A DNA stretch of 64,000 bases from Selenomonas sputigena_A (GCF_051603425.1 NZ_CP194411.1:806001-870000); one strand, 5' to 3'. Counted from the stretch's first letter, positions 34,773 to 43,580 are shown. A program made the numbers and translations. The notes: generated from the sequence alone by a model not told the origin.

Positions 34773-35171
34773 ATGGGTTTGTTTGATGTTTTGAAAAGTG
34801 TTGCTGAAAGTGCACAGAGATATGCTGAAAGCCCTGCTGGTCAGAGAATGATGGAACGGGCTGCACAAGCTAAAGCAGAGAAAGAAAGACGAATGCAAGA
34901 TCGTGGCTTGCAATGCAAAATAAATCGACTGTCTGGCACTGATGCTTCTGCAGTATGCAATGGAACTATAAAAAATGTTGGTACACATACATATTTCAAT
35001 ATAGAAGTGGAAATAGTTTATAAAAATAGAAACGGTGCTGTGGTTGACAGAAAACAAGAAAAGATTCGGGACAGAATTCCTCCAGGAGAATCAAGGACGT
35101 TTGACTCATTCAGCTCTGCGTTCAATGTTCAATCTGCATCAGCTTCAGTTAAGCAATATCAAGTAATATAA
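34773..35171 (+). CDS. FxLYD-like domain protein
   Basis: 132 residues from ATG 34773, nine bases after GGGAGGAG; the frame is open to 34743. The N-terminus is a charged amphipathic helix (residues 1-45, LFDVLKSVAESAQRYAES). From residue 48 a beta-sandwich pattern typical of FxLYD/DUF3426-type domains can be read: CNGTIKNVGTHTYFNIEVEI, then IPPGESRTFDSF. No signal peptide. With the zinc-ribbon gene it forms an AT-rich pair of unknown role. Confidence 0.6.
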   Translation: MGLFDVLKSVAESAQRYAESPAGQRMMERAAQAKAEKERRMQDRGLQCKINRLSGTDASAVCNGTIKNVGTHTYFNIEVEIVYKNRNGAVVDRKQEKIRDRIPPGESRTFDSFSSAFNVQSASASVKQYQVI

Positions 35172-35285
35172 ACAATTTTATCACTTGTTCGATAGTTGAT
35201 AACTCAGGCTCCTCGCTGTTTGATATGGGTAGGCGAAAGGAACGAATGTTCTTTACATCCATGCAGTCTTCTACCAATGGACAAA

Positions 35286-36288
35286 TTATGGGATCTGGAT
35301 GTTGAGATTCAGCTTGCCGCATCCTAGATAGATCATGGTCTTGAAATATTCATCATTCCTGAACCCTCGGGCGCGACGCTTGATGTTTTGTATGATGCTG
35401 TTCATCCCTTCCAGAATGGCGTTCGTATAGGGGTGCTCGAAGTAGTGCAGGATCTCGCTCCAATGATTGCGAATCGTGCCGCAAAACCTCTTCATGGGTT
35501 CCAGCCTTGCGTGCATCATCCAGCTGCAGAGCTTTTTCAAACGCTGTTCCGCCTCGTCTCGATGGACGGATTGCTCGTAGATTTCCTGCAATTCGATGCG
35601 CATAGCACAGGCACGCGCTGTCTTTAAATGCTTCTTCTGGAGCGTTTCCTTTTTCTCTCGCTGTTTTTCCGTCAGATTGGCATCATTCTTCAACCACAGA
35701 TACTTGGAGTTCTTCAACAAGACGTTCTCCTTGGCTTCCATTTTGCGAACCTTGTCCACGGCTTCGTTGGCATGTTTGATTACATGGAACTTGTCGATGA
35801 TAGTCTGACTGTTCTCGAAGGATTCCTGAATCCCCTTGCGAAACCGAGCGACATGTCGCAGATGATGAGACCGACTCTTTCCGTATTGCCTCGGTGGGCT
35901 TCAAAGTCGGCAGCGAACCGCCGGACAGTTGCAAAATCCTTGCCATCGGTCACGAAGATGACTTTGCGCTGGGAAAGGTCGGCGACGACCGTGATGTAGT
36001 TATGCCCCTTCTTGCTGGTTTCATCCATGCCGATGGCGGTGACTTCGGAATAGTCCTCCAACGCGCGAGCCTTGTCCACATAATGATGGATGAATCTCCA
36101 TAGTCTCGTGTAATGCTCTCCGACCATACGAGCAATGACGGCTACGGGCAGATGTTTGGCACCTCTATGACCCAGCTCTCAAAGAGAAGCGTGAAACCTG
36201 ATCCCTCGCGTGCCCAAGGCACCTGTACGGTCTTCACGCCATGTTTTTCGCATTGTATGCGAGGGAGATCGGCATGTATGTAGGTTTT
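35286..36288 (-). pseudogene. ISL3-family transposase, C-terminal two thirds, frameshifted
   Basis: From right to left: KTYIHADLPRIQCEKHGVKT, VQVPWAREGSGFTLLFESWV; a frameshift near 36165-36175; AKHLPVAVIARMVGEHYTRL, then GMDETSKKGHNYITVVADLS with catalytic Asp and Glu; a second frameshift near 35835-35845; then DKVRKMEAKENVLLKNSKYL to EGMNSIIQNIKRRARGFRND and the stop at 35286. All parts belong to the ISL3 transposase DDE protein. At least two frameshifts plus the IS110 insertion make it dead. Confidence 0.8.
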
Positions 36289-36364
36289 AGCGTGAAAATA
36301 TCAGGAGGTGGATTATATCAAAAAAGACCGACCTTAACACACCTATTAAGGCTCGTTTTTTGAA

Positions 36365-37630
36365 TTATGCACATGTTGGAGCAACAAAAGTTTCGGTCAA
36401 AATCCCCTGTTGCTTCAGGAGATGAATGGCGTTCTGTATCTTGCGTGACCGATGCTTTTCCTTTAACTCCTCAGGCATATCGATCTGCCGAAGATCAGTG
36501 GGGCAGAACACTTCTCCGGTTTTGAACATATGGTAGATCGCTGTCAATATCATGCGTGCAATGGCGATGATGGCTCTTTTCTTGCCACGGCGACGCGCGA
36601 TATTTTCATACTTGACTTTGTAGTAGGGCTGGCTGGTGCATTTCACGGCTGCATGAGCCACCTGCACAAGCATCGGCTTGATGTATACCCCTGCACGGGT
36701 AATCCGAACCGACTTCTTCTTACCGGCGGATTGATTGTTTCCGGGAGTCAGGCCGGCCCAACTGCAAAGCCTCTTGGAAGAACCGAACTGCGTCATATCC
36801 GTGCCGATCTCAGAAAGAATCGTTCGGGCGGATTCACGGCTCATGCCCGGGATTGTACAAAAGAGACGAATGGCCGCAGCGTAGGGTGCAGTCATCTGAT
36901 CAAGTTTTTCGTCGAGAGCCTGTATTGCAGCATTCAAGTATTCCATATGCTGACGTATCTGCAGCATTCGAAACTTCTGCTCCTCTGTGAGTTGAAACCC
37001 TTCGATGGATTCAACGACAGCAACAGCTTTCTTTTTGAGAGTGCGATGGAGCAGGGTCGAACAATGCTGCGCCATTGGTTCTTTGTCCGTCAGCAAATAC
37101 TTGGTGATTCGCTGAGCAGATGTCCCGAACATATCGGAAACGACGGAATCCAAGGCGATGTTGCAGACAGTGAAGCCGTTTTGGAAGCGGTTCTTCTCGC
37201 TGCTGCGCATGTTGGTGAGCTTAGAGCGGTAGCGCGTAAATTCACGCAGTATGCGTATGTCTTTGCTGGGGATGAAGCTGCCTTTGACAAGACCGAAGCA
37301 GAACAGCTCGGCGATCCACTTGGAATCTTTGGCATCGTCTTTGTGTCCTTTCACCGCCCGCACCCATTTCGGGTTGGCAATTACAACGCGCATTTCCGGT
37401 TCCAGTACATTGAGGACGGGAACCCAGTATTTGCCGGTGGATTCCATACAAACGTCATAACAGCCATTTTCGATGAGCCAATTTTTGAGCCTTTGAAGAT
37501 TTTTGTTGAACGTGGAGAAGCGTTCCTTTTTGTAAGAGAGTGTCTGCATCTTGGTTACGGATATGATCGTGGCAACGAGAAAGCTTTTGTGAACATCGAT
37601 GCCACAGCAGATGGGGCAAACGACTTTCAT
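36365..37630 (-). CDS. IS110-family transposase (DEDD recombinase)
   Basis: 421 residues from ATG 37628-37630, with GAGGAGGATTG upstream; the frame is open to 37666. The N-terminal RuvC-like domain has GIDVHKSFLVATII (first Asp), CMESTGKYWVPVLNVLE (Glu) and GHKDDAKDSKWIAELF (Asp pair). The C-terminal Transposase_20 domain has LFCTIPGMSRESARTILSEI and LCSWAGLTPGNNQSAGKKKS, with the serine expected to attack DNA. The gene looks intact, so this may be the only fully competent element here. Confidence 0.9.
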   Translation of the reverse strand: MKVVCPICCGIDVHKSFLVATIISVTKMQTLSYKKERFSTFNKNLQRLKNWLIENGCYDVCMESTGKYWVPVLNVLEPEMRVVIANPKWVRAVKGHKDDAKDSKWIAELFCFGLVKGSFIPSKDIRILREFTRYRSKLTNMRSSEKNRFQNGFTVCNIALDSVVSDMFGTSAQRITKYLLTDKEPMAQHCSTLLHRTLKKKAVAVVESIEGFQLTEEQKFRMLQIRQHMEYLNAAIQALDEKLDQMTAPYAAAIRLFCTIPGMSRESARTILSEIGTDMTQFGSSKRLCSWAGLTPGNNQSAGKKKSVRITRAGVYIKPMLVQVAHAAVKCTSQPYYKVKYENIARRRGKKRAIIAIARMILTAIYHMFKTGEVFCPTDLRQIDMPEELKEKHRSRKIQNAIHLLKQQGILTETFVAPTCA

Positions 37631-37926
37631 GTTGACAATCCTCCTCTCATGGTTGAGGAGAGACATTGCCTGTCTATGCCAAGCAAAACGATAAGTCTAT
37701 GCCAATGATTAGCGTACGGTCTGAAAGATCCACTTATTTGTGCTTGAGCGGCAGGACTTGCACCGTTTACCATACTGACTTGAATCGAGAGAGTTGACAA
37801 TCCTCAACTCGCTTCCCCGTGCTTTGTAGGGTATCTCTCCTCTCAAGAAGATTATACCAAACAAGGGCGTGTCGCACCTTTGTTTTCATCTCTATTTGTG
37901 CCGTCTGCGACAGCGGCGGAATGGAA
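37631..37926 (-). ncRNA. Candidate bridge-RNA region of the IS110 element
   Basis: About 300 bp with no gene directly upstream of the IS110 transposase. In IS110-group elements this end is transcribed as a structured bridge RNA that pairs with target and donor DNA. I infer the location from family knowledge and see short inverted repeats (for example GAGAG...CTCTC near 37787-37850), but I cannot fold it here. Confidence 0.4.
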
Positions 37927-38033
37927 TTTACCATGAAGCCCCAAGAGGTCAAGCCGAAGGTGCAGACCGATTGGCTAGGCTTCTGTAAGGGCGGCGCACA
38001 ATGTCCACAAAGTGGACGTTTGTGCGTGTAGTT
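37927..38033. repeat. Dispersed repeat 1, copy A (tip of the IS110 insertion)
   Basis: About 107 bp shared with 45763-45868 (copy B) and partly with 58271-58315 (copy C). It ends exactly where ISL3 sequence resumes. The outer part can fold into a hairpin, GTCCAC-TTT-GTGGAC inside CACAA...TTGTG, that is kept in copy B with a compensated base pair. Confidence 0.65.
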
Positions 38034-38259
38034 TATACTGGAAGAAGTTGAGATGACGCCAAATTCTCGGTGCTGTGTCGTAAGCAGGAAAGCTTTTGCC
38101 GCAATGGTCTTGCGGGCAGGGAAACTTCCCTCCGCGTTGGAAGGCGATATGAATATGCAGTTCCATGGATGCATCTTCTGTGGGCTTGAATTCCACTTGA
38201 GATATGCGCCAAGGGTGCGGGAGGTTCAAAGCAACGGCAAACAAGCTTCCTGTATCCAT
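38032..38259 (-). pseudogene. ISL3-family transposase, N-terminal part
   Basis: From ATG 38257-38259: MDTGSLFAVALNLPHPWRIS, then a zinc-binding segment CPQDHCGKSFPAYDTAPRIW and RHLNFFQYK, where the IS110 insertion begins. This is the amino-terminal zinc finger of the ISL3 transposase whose remainder lies at 35286-36288. Downstream residues in the same frame are read-through into the repeat. Confidence 0.8.
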
Positions 38260-38355
38260 GGATAAAACCGCCTTTCTGTGTCTGTCTTCCATGGATATAA
38301 TTCTATCGGAATGAAACGCGCTTTTCAAGCGTTACCCACAGTAAACAGCGAAAGG

Positions 38356-38390
38356 CAAAAAAAAGAATACCCTAATGCAAGAGTATTCTT
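38356..38390 (-). terminator. Terminator of the HEPN/DUF262/methyltransferase operon
   Basis: Read leftward, AGAATAC (38383-38389 complement) and GTATTCT (38364-38370 complement) form a 7-bp stem followed by a run of eight T. It lies 86 bp after the HEPN stop and next to the ISL3 end. Confidence 0.75.
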
Positions 38391-38475
38391 CTGCAAAATC
38401 CGATATGAAAGAACTATATCAAATCAGAAAAAATTATGAGAAATATATGGGTAAGGAGATGGAGAGATAGCTTTA

Positions 38476-39138
38476 TTAAATTCTATATTCTTCATTTCTA
38501 GCTGCCTCTTTAATGTTTTGTGCAAAATTATTTATTAGTTCAACAATAGTTTCATGGAGATCTATATAATCATTTGCATTTGAAATTCCATCCAGCGTCT
38601 CTAACCTCTCTCCGTGTGCTATTTTATTTCTATTTCCCAATAATCTCTGATCAACCAGCATTTTTTTAAGCATATATGGATTATTATCTATACCTATTGT
38701 AGCAGCAATTTCCTTAAATATATCCATTTTAAGATTACTATCTGTTTTAATTATATTTTTACATGGAATACGAGAACATTCTTCTTTTTTAGCATAAATT
38801 TCATCTATCAATTTATTATGAATAGATGCTTTTTTTGTATCTTCAAATTCATCTAATGAATGCTTCATTGCAATAGCTAAAAAATTGTTCTTTAGTTCTC
38901 CATATTTTAAATTCAACCCTGCAACATATACCAAATAATATTCCGCTATTGACTTAACAGCACCTTCCCAATGTGCATATAGCATAGCGATACCTGATCT
39001 TATAGCCCTAGATTGTTCACTTTTTTCTTTCGTTTTAGATGACTCAACATCAACTTTTATTGATGTTAGTTCTTTTTTTCTCCATGCCAATTCATCATCT
39101 ATTTTCTCTTCTAAACTAGTTAAATCTTTAATCTTCAT
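38476..39138 (-). CDS. HEPN nuclease-like protein (MAE_28990/MAE_18760 type)
   Basis: 220 residues from ATG 39136-39138, overlapping the end of the DUF262 gene by 11 bases. Helical throughout, with an N-terminal coiled segment (LEEKIDDELAWRKKELTSIK) and an early YAHWEGAVKSIAEYYLVYV block. The C-terminal part has LLGNRNKIAHGERLETLDG, whose R-N-x3-H string is the RNase active-site motif of HEPN proteins. This matches the MAE_28990/MAE_18760 family by memory. HEPN RNases commonly cause growth arrest in defence systems. Last gene of the four-gene AT-rich operon. Confidence 0.75.
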   Translation of the reverse strand: MKIKDLTSLEEKIDDELAWRKKELTSIKVDVESSKTKEKSEQSRAIRSGIAMLYAHWEGAVKSIAEYYLVYVAGLNLKYGELKNNFLAIAMKHSLDEFEDTKKASIHNKLIDEIYAKKEECSRIPCKNIIKTDSNLKMDIFKEIAATIGIDNNPYMLKKMLVDQRLLGNRNKIAHGERLETLDGISNANDYIDLHETIVELINNFAQNIKEAARNEEYRI

Positions 39139-40237
39139 TTCTGAAAAACTCTTTTCCTAAAAGTGTTAAATCTTTAAATCGAGGTACAGCTCTTGCTCCT
39201 TTTTTTGTGCTTTCAATATACATATCAGTATCATAAAACTTTCTTATTCTGTCTACCAAAGACTCTGGTTCATTTTTTTCTATATAATCAATATTCATGT
39301 AAATGCCTGATGCAATACCCTGAAATGCCGATACTAAAAATGCTCCCTTATGTTTATCCTCAGTATATTTTTTAAATGAATCTTCTCCTAACAATTCGTT
39401 TAATAGCTTAAAAGTTCTGTTAAATCTATCTTCTATAATTTCATAGTCTTCTTCCTTAATAGTTTCAAGAATTTTAATAGTTTCTCTATCCAATAATTCT
39501 CCTAAATCATTGTAATTTGATGTATCATCCGAATTCATTTTAACTGCAATTAGAAGGCGTAAAATCAATTCTAACTTAAATTGTTCATCTTCTTTTCTAT
39601 CAGTTATAGTTACACATTCATTAAAGTCATTATTTTTCGCCAATTTATCCAAAAATGCATAGAAATCTCTATTTGTCATTATCATCAAACAATTTCTAAC
39701 TTCTTGATCTGATAACTTTGACCCGCCTGTATTCAATCTTTGGAAAAGCTCGTATTTCGTATTTGGATCACTTTCCTTCTTTACAATTATCACATCAATT
39801 CTTGCTCTTTTAAAAGCTAGTTGTTGCTCCTTTGTAAATGATTTTTCTGAATTACTAGGATTGTTCCACATCATGCCATCGAATGAAGGTAAATAATCTG
39901 TCTTCTGTAGTACTAATGGTTCTACTTCTTTATTATTTTCATCTTTAAATATCCCTACAAATTGAAAAATTGTAGATAATCGCTGAACACCATCAATTAC
40001 ATCCCAAACCCCTTCATCATTTTGACTTACAAAAATAGATGGTATAGGGATATTTAACATTATTGATTCTATCAATCTTGTTTTCTGAGATTCACTCCAT
40101 CTAAATACCCTTTGAAATTCTGGATGTATATCCATTTCTCCATCTCTATATATATTTATTAGTTCTCCAATAGACATTTGATAGGCATCTCTAAATATTT
40201 TACTTGAACGTTCACTTATTTCATCTTGTAAACTCAT
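39128..40237 (-). CDS. DUF262 protein (ParB-like NTP-binding)
   Basis: 369 residues. I choose ATG 40235-40237 because it overlaps the methyltransferase stop as ATGA and has GGAGG six bases upstream; the ATG at 40249 overlaps that ribosome site. DUF262 core: MDIHPEFQRVFRWSESQKTR, then LIESIMLNIPIPSIFVSQ, and VWDVIDGVQRLSTIFQFVG with the DGxQR motif of ParB/Srx-type NTP-binding. It lacks the HNH (DUF1524) domain of GmrSD-type proteins, so it is a short stand-alone form. The cleaving activity may come from the next gene, a HEPN protein. Confidence 0.8.
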   Translation of the reverse strand: MSLQDEISERSSKIFRDAYQMSIGELINIYRDGEMDIHPEFQRVFRWSESQKTRLIESIMLNIPIPSIFVSQNDEGVWDVIDGVQRLSTIFQFVGIFKDENNKEVEPLVLQKTDYLPSFDGMMWNNPSNSEKSFTKEQQLAFKRARIDVIIVKKESDPNTKYELFQRLNTGGSKLSDQEVRNCLMIMTNRDFYAFLDKLAKNNDFNECVTITDRKEDEQFKLELILRLLIAVKMNSDDTSNYNDLGELLDRETIKILETIKEEDYEIIEDRFNRTFKLLNELLGEDSFKKYTEDKHKGAFLVSAFQGIASGIYMNIDYIEKNEPESLVDRIRKFYDTDMYIESTKKGARAVPRFKDLTLLGKEFFRNED

Positions 40238-41655
40238 TTTATCCTCCATTTGCTAATATCAAAATTTTTTATATCATTTGCTGTTATTCTTAAAGAAGAC
40301 CCACTTACGTAAATCCCTATTCTTTTTACATACTCAAAAAACTCATCACTTTCAAGTATTTCCTTGGCTAAAGATAAATCCAAATTAGCTTTAGGTACAA
40401 TATATATTCCAGAGTACGGTATAGTATTTTCGTCTAGTTCATAAACATTAACTCCATTTGTGACAATGAATGACATCAATAATTTTCGCTGATTTAAATT
40501 ATCTATAGCCTGCGAACGACCATATTCAAACCACTTACTTGATTTATCTGAATCTCTAGACTCCAATTTATCTCTAAACTTTTCAAGGTGTTTTATGATT
40601 CCAGGATACTGTTTATCCATAGTTTCTGTTTCGATTTTTATTAATCCTGCATTTCCAAATTTATAGGGGAAAATTATTAATTCGTCTACATTCCTACTTA
40701 GTGACCTAGGACTTGCAGCTATCTTAACGAGTTCTTTCTCAATAAGAATATTGTCAACCAAGAAATATTCATCTTCTTCCTCGTAATTCTTAATTACAAA
40801 TGCTTCATTTAATAAAGTAGCGACACTTGTAGCCGCCAGAAAGTAATCCGAAAACAAAACTCCCCCATCATTACAATCATTATTAAAAATCCACTTATCA
40901 TTTAAATTTGTTTTATCTATCAACAATGTTTTTTTATTGCTTATATCGTAATACTTGATATTAGAATATTTATTTGCAAATTCACAAACAATTATAGATG
41001 ATGAAGTAAGTACATTCTTAAATATTTTTTCTGTTGTATAATCAAATATTTTTGTTATTTTATCTAATAAAATATTTCTCAAATCTTTAGCAAATACATT
41101 TTTAAAAATATTAGTAGGCATTAAATATGCCATTTTACCGTTTTTACCTAAATGTTTTAAGCTCATTTCTATAAACGGATAACAATAATCAAATTTTCCC
41201 TTTTTACATGAAGCAAAATTTTGTCTAATAAATCTTCGATTTTCTTCATCAATATTTGTATAAGATATATAAGGAGGATTACCAACTATGAAATCAAACG
41301 ATGATTTTATTTCTAAAGATAAAAAATCATCGTTTACAATATTCCACTCAACATCATTTAATCCATATGATTTAGCAACTATGTCAAGATTTTTTTTACA
41401 ATTTTCAAAATTTATCTTGTCATACTCTACAGCAAAAAAATCACGTTTAAGCCCATCTATAATATCATCATCAGCAATGCAACATTTCTTACAATCTTCA
41501 ATATATCTCTTTATTGCCTCACATAAAATTTGTCCATCCCCACAAGAATTTTCTAAGAATTTTTTTCCATATAAATCAACTGTATAACCGACTTCATCAA
41601 GCATTTTTTTTACAATATAAGTCGGTGTAAACACATGACATTTTTCATTAACCAT
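40234..41655 (-). CDS. Eco57I-type N6-adenine DNA methyltransferase
   Basis: 473 residues from ATG 41653-41655 with GAAGG upstream. SAM-binding motif I is FLENSCGDGQILCEAIKRYI; catalytic motif IV is FDFIVGNPPYISYTN (NPPY), typical of N6-adenine gamma-class enzymes. The C-terminal half (residues 260-473) is probably the target recognition domain. There is no nuclease motif, unlike full Eco57I. It should mark self DNA for the operon. Overlaps the DUF262 gene by four bases. Strongly AT-rich compared with neighbouring core genes, indicating transfer. Confidence 0.85.
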   Translation of the reverse strand: MVNEKCHVFTPTYIVKKMLDEVGYTVDLYGKKFLENSCGDGQILCEAIKRYIEDCKKCCIADDDIIDGLKRDFFAVEYDKINFENCKKNLDIVAKSYGLNDVEWNIVNDDFLSLEIKSSFDFIVGNPPYISYTNIDEENRRFIRQNFASCKKGKFDYCYPFIEMSLKHLGKNGKMAYLMPTNIFKNVFAKDLRNILLDKITKIFDYTTEKIFKNVLTSSSIIVCEFANKYSNIKYYDISNKKTLLIDKTNLNDKWIFNNDCNDGGVLFSDYFLAATSVATLLNEAFVIKNYEEEDEYFLVDNILIEKELVKIAASPRSLSRNVDELIIFPYKFGNAGLIKIETETMDKQYPGIIKHLEKFRDKLESRDSDKSSKWFEYGRSQAIDNLNQRKLLMSFIVTNGVNVYELDENTIPYSGIYIVPKANLDLSLAKEILESDEFFEYVKRIGIYVSGSSLRITANDIKNFDISKWRIK

Positions 41656-41682
41656 AAAATTACCTTCTTTTTCCCTTATTTT

Positions 41683-41889
41683 TCATTTCTCTTCAATGCA
41701 CTCCATAATATCTGATATATCACATTGTAGAAACTCACATATTTTTATTAACACATCGGTAGTTACATTTTCATCTTTCTTTAACTTATAAAATGTACTT
41801 CTACTAATCCCTGTTTTATCAATTAAGTCTTTGTGTTTTATATCTCTATCAATCAATAATTTCCATAATTTTTTATAGCTAAATTTCAT
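41683..41889 (-). CDS. XRE-family regulator (controller protein)
   Basis: 68 residues from ATG 41887-41889, seven bases after GAGGGG; a start at 41919 is less likely. The whole protein is one helix-turn-helix domain: LWKLLIDRDIKHKDLIDKTG, ISRSTFYKLKKDENVTTDVL, KICEFLQCDISDIMEC. First gene of the operon, 27 bp ahead of the methyltransferase, as controller proteins are in many restriction-modification systems. Probably autoregulatory, allowing methylation before the effector accumulates. Confidence 0.85.
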   Translation of the reverse strand: MKFSYKKLWKLLIDRDIKHKDLIDKTGISRSTFYKLKKDENVTTDVLIKICEFLQCDISDIMECIEEK

Positions 41890-41994
41890 TATAAACCCCT
41901 CGATATCATTCAAATTCATAGCTTGTAGTTTATTATATCATACTTTAGTTCAAATTTATATACTATTCTGTTGACACAAGCTGTATAATAGTAT

Positions 41995-43577
41995 ACTCAA
42001 ACTTCGCAGATGAATAATCTGCTGTAACCCTTGAAATATCTATCGTCTTGGCAAATAAAATAGCATGAGCAACATCCATTTGGTATAATTTTAAGTGTCA
42101 ACCAAAAACATCCAATGGAGGCTCATGCTATGAACAGTATAACACAAAACCACCAAGACGAGGAACTGCTTTCCAAGAAAATGCAAGTCTTTTTCCGTCG
42201 CTATCAAGTCGGTCGCATCCTCCGTGCGGCAAATGCGTACAAGCTTCGCGGCATCCCTGTTCTCAACATCTTCCTGTTGGCGTTCCGCATGGTGTTCCAG
42301 CAGCGTTCCGTCTACACGCAGATGCATCTCCAAAGCACCGTTATGCCTTTTGGCAAGGATACGTTCTACCGCTTCATGAACTCCTGCCGAATCCACTGGC
42401 GCAGGTTCACGACAGAGCTTGCCGCCGCCATCATCCATGACACGCTCGCTCCCCTGACTCATGCGGATCGTATCAACGTGCTCATCCTTGACGATTCCAT
42501 CTACCATCGCGCCCGCTCCAAAAAGGTGGAGCTTCTCGCTCGCCTCTACGACCATGCCAAGAAGGAGTTCTCCTATGGCTTCCGCATGCTCACGCTCTGC
42601 TGGTCAGATGGCAATACGCTTCTGCCCGTCAGTCATACGCTGCTCTCTACCGAGAATACGAAGAATCGTCTCCGTGATGCATCACAGAAAGTAGACGCTC
42701 GTTCCCATGGCGGCAAGCAGCGAAAACTTGCCCAGCAGAAGGCAACCGAGGTGATGCTGCAGCTCCTGCAGGAAGCGAAGGCTGCCGCTATCCCGGCGCG
42801 CCACGTCCTGTTCGACACATGGTTCTGCTCCCCGGCATCGCTCCTGAAGATTCACGGTCTTGGCTACGATGTGGTCGCCATGGCAAAGAAGACGGAAAAG
42901 ATACACTACATCCATCAAGGATGCCTGCAGGATGTGAAGGCGATCTACAAGCAACACCGAAAGCGGCGTGGCCGCTCGAAGTATCTGCTGAGTGTAGAAG
43001 CCGCTGTCGTCAAGGGCGAAGAATCTCTCCCTGTGCGCCTTGTCTTTGTCCGCAATCGCAACCATCGGAAGGACTGGCTGGTATTGGTGACGACGGACAT
43101 GAGCCTCACGGCGGAGGAAGTCATCCACCTCTACGGCAAGCGCTGGGGCATCGAGGTGTTCTTCAAGGTGTGCAAGAGTTTCCTGCGCTTGGAGAAGGAT
43201 TGCCGCTCTCTTTCGTATGACGCGATGACAGCGCATGTCTCCATCGTGTTCACGCGGTACATGTTCCTGGCAGTGGAGCAGCGCGAGTGCAAAGATGCAC
43301 GAAGTCTGGGAGAGCTGTTCTATCTATCGGATGAGTTGCCGGATGTGTGCTTCGTGGAAGCCATGCGCCTCCTTTTGCTGCTGTTTGTTGAACGACTCCA
43401 AGAGAAGGCTATGCTGGATGAAGGGGAGATCCGGGGACAGCTGCAAGGCTTCTTGAAAGATCTGCCTGTACTGTTGTCGCAAAAACTAAGAAAATGTGCA
43501 TAAGGAGAGTGTTTTCATTGGCATAAAGTCAGTGTTTTCAATGTCTGTGGAACGTTTTTGATGTGCGAAGTTTGAGT
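41995..43577 (+). mobile_element. IS4-family insertion sequence, apparently intact
   Basis: The left end ACTCAAACTTCGCA (41995-42008) is the inverse of the right end TGCGAAGTTTGAGT (43564-43577). Between them lies one long transposase gene. A second, deleted copy sits at 14194-14598. No clear target duplication is seen. Confidence 0.85.
42130..43503 (+). CDS. IS4-family transposase
   Basis: 457 residues from ATG 42130, eight bases after TGGAGG; an ATG at 42115 overlaps that site. DDE signs: NVLILDDSIYHRARSKKVEL with the first Asp, HVLFDTWFCSPASLLK with the second Asp, and YGKRWGIEVFFKVCK, matching the Y-x2-R-x3-E-x6-K signature of IS4 transposases (catalytic Glu). Full length and uninterrupted, so possibly active. 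Confidence 0.9.
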   Translation: MNSITQNHQDEELLSKKMQVFFRRYQVGRILRAANAYKLRGIPVLNIFLLAFRMVFQQRSVYTQMHLQSTVMPFGKDTFYRFMNSCRIHWRRFTTELAAAIIHDTLAPLTHADRINVLILDDSIYHRARSKKVELLARLYDHAKKEFSYGFRMLTLCWSDGNTLLPVSHTLLSTENTKNRLRDASQKVDARSHGGKQRKLAQQKATEVMLQLLQEAKAAAIPARHVLFDTWFCSPASLLKIHGLGYDVVAMAKKTEKIHYIHQGCLQDVKAIYKQHRKRRGRSKYLLSVEAAVVKGEESLPVRLVFVRNRNHRKDWLVLVTTDMSLTAEEVIHLYGKRWGIEVFFKVCKSFLRLEKDCRSLSYDAMTAHVSIVFTRYMFLAVEQRECKDARSLGELFYLSDELPDVCFVEAMRLLLLLFVERLQEKAMLDEGEIRGQLQGFLKDLPVLLSQKLRKCA

Positions 43578-43580
43578 TGG

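Larger units (their letters stand above)
36285..38034 (-). mobile_element. IS110-family element inserted in ISL3
   Basis: This segment separates the two halves of the ISL3 transposase cleanly. It holds an IS110-type gene (36365-37630), about 80 bp on its 3' side and about 400 bp on its 5' side. The long 5' non-coding end is where IS110 elements encode their bridge RNA. Its outer tip is the dispersed repeat described at 37927-38033. Borders are estimated from where ISL3 similarity resumes. Confidence 0.65.
35207..38356 (-). mobile_element. ISL3-family element, interrupted
   Basis: Inverted ends share CGCTGTTT and TGGGTA at the same spacing: 35207-35231 on the left and 38333-38356 (reverse complement) on the right. 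The transposase reads leftward: its N-terminal zinc-finger part lies at 38032-38259 and its remainder at 35286-36288, with an IS110-family insertion between. FFQYK on one side continues as TYIHADLPRI on the other. Confidence 0.75.

Noticed and set aside
36530..37708. A 392-codon plus-strand frame opposite the IS110 transposase
   Set aside because: Fully antisense to a well-supported transposase with DEDD motifs; no coherent domain.
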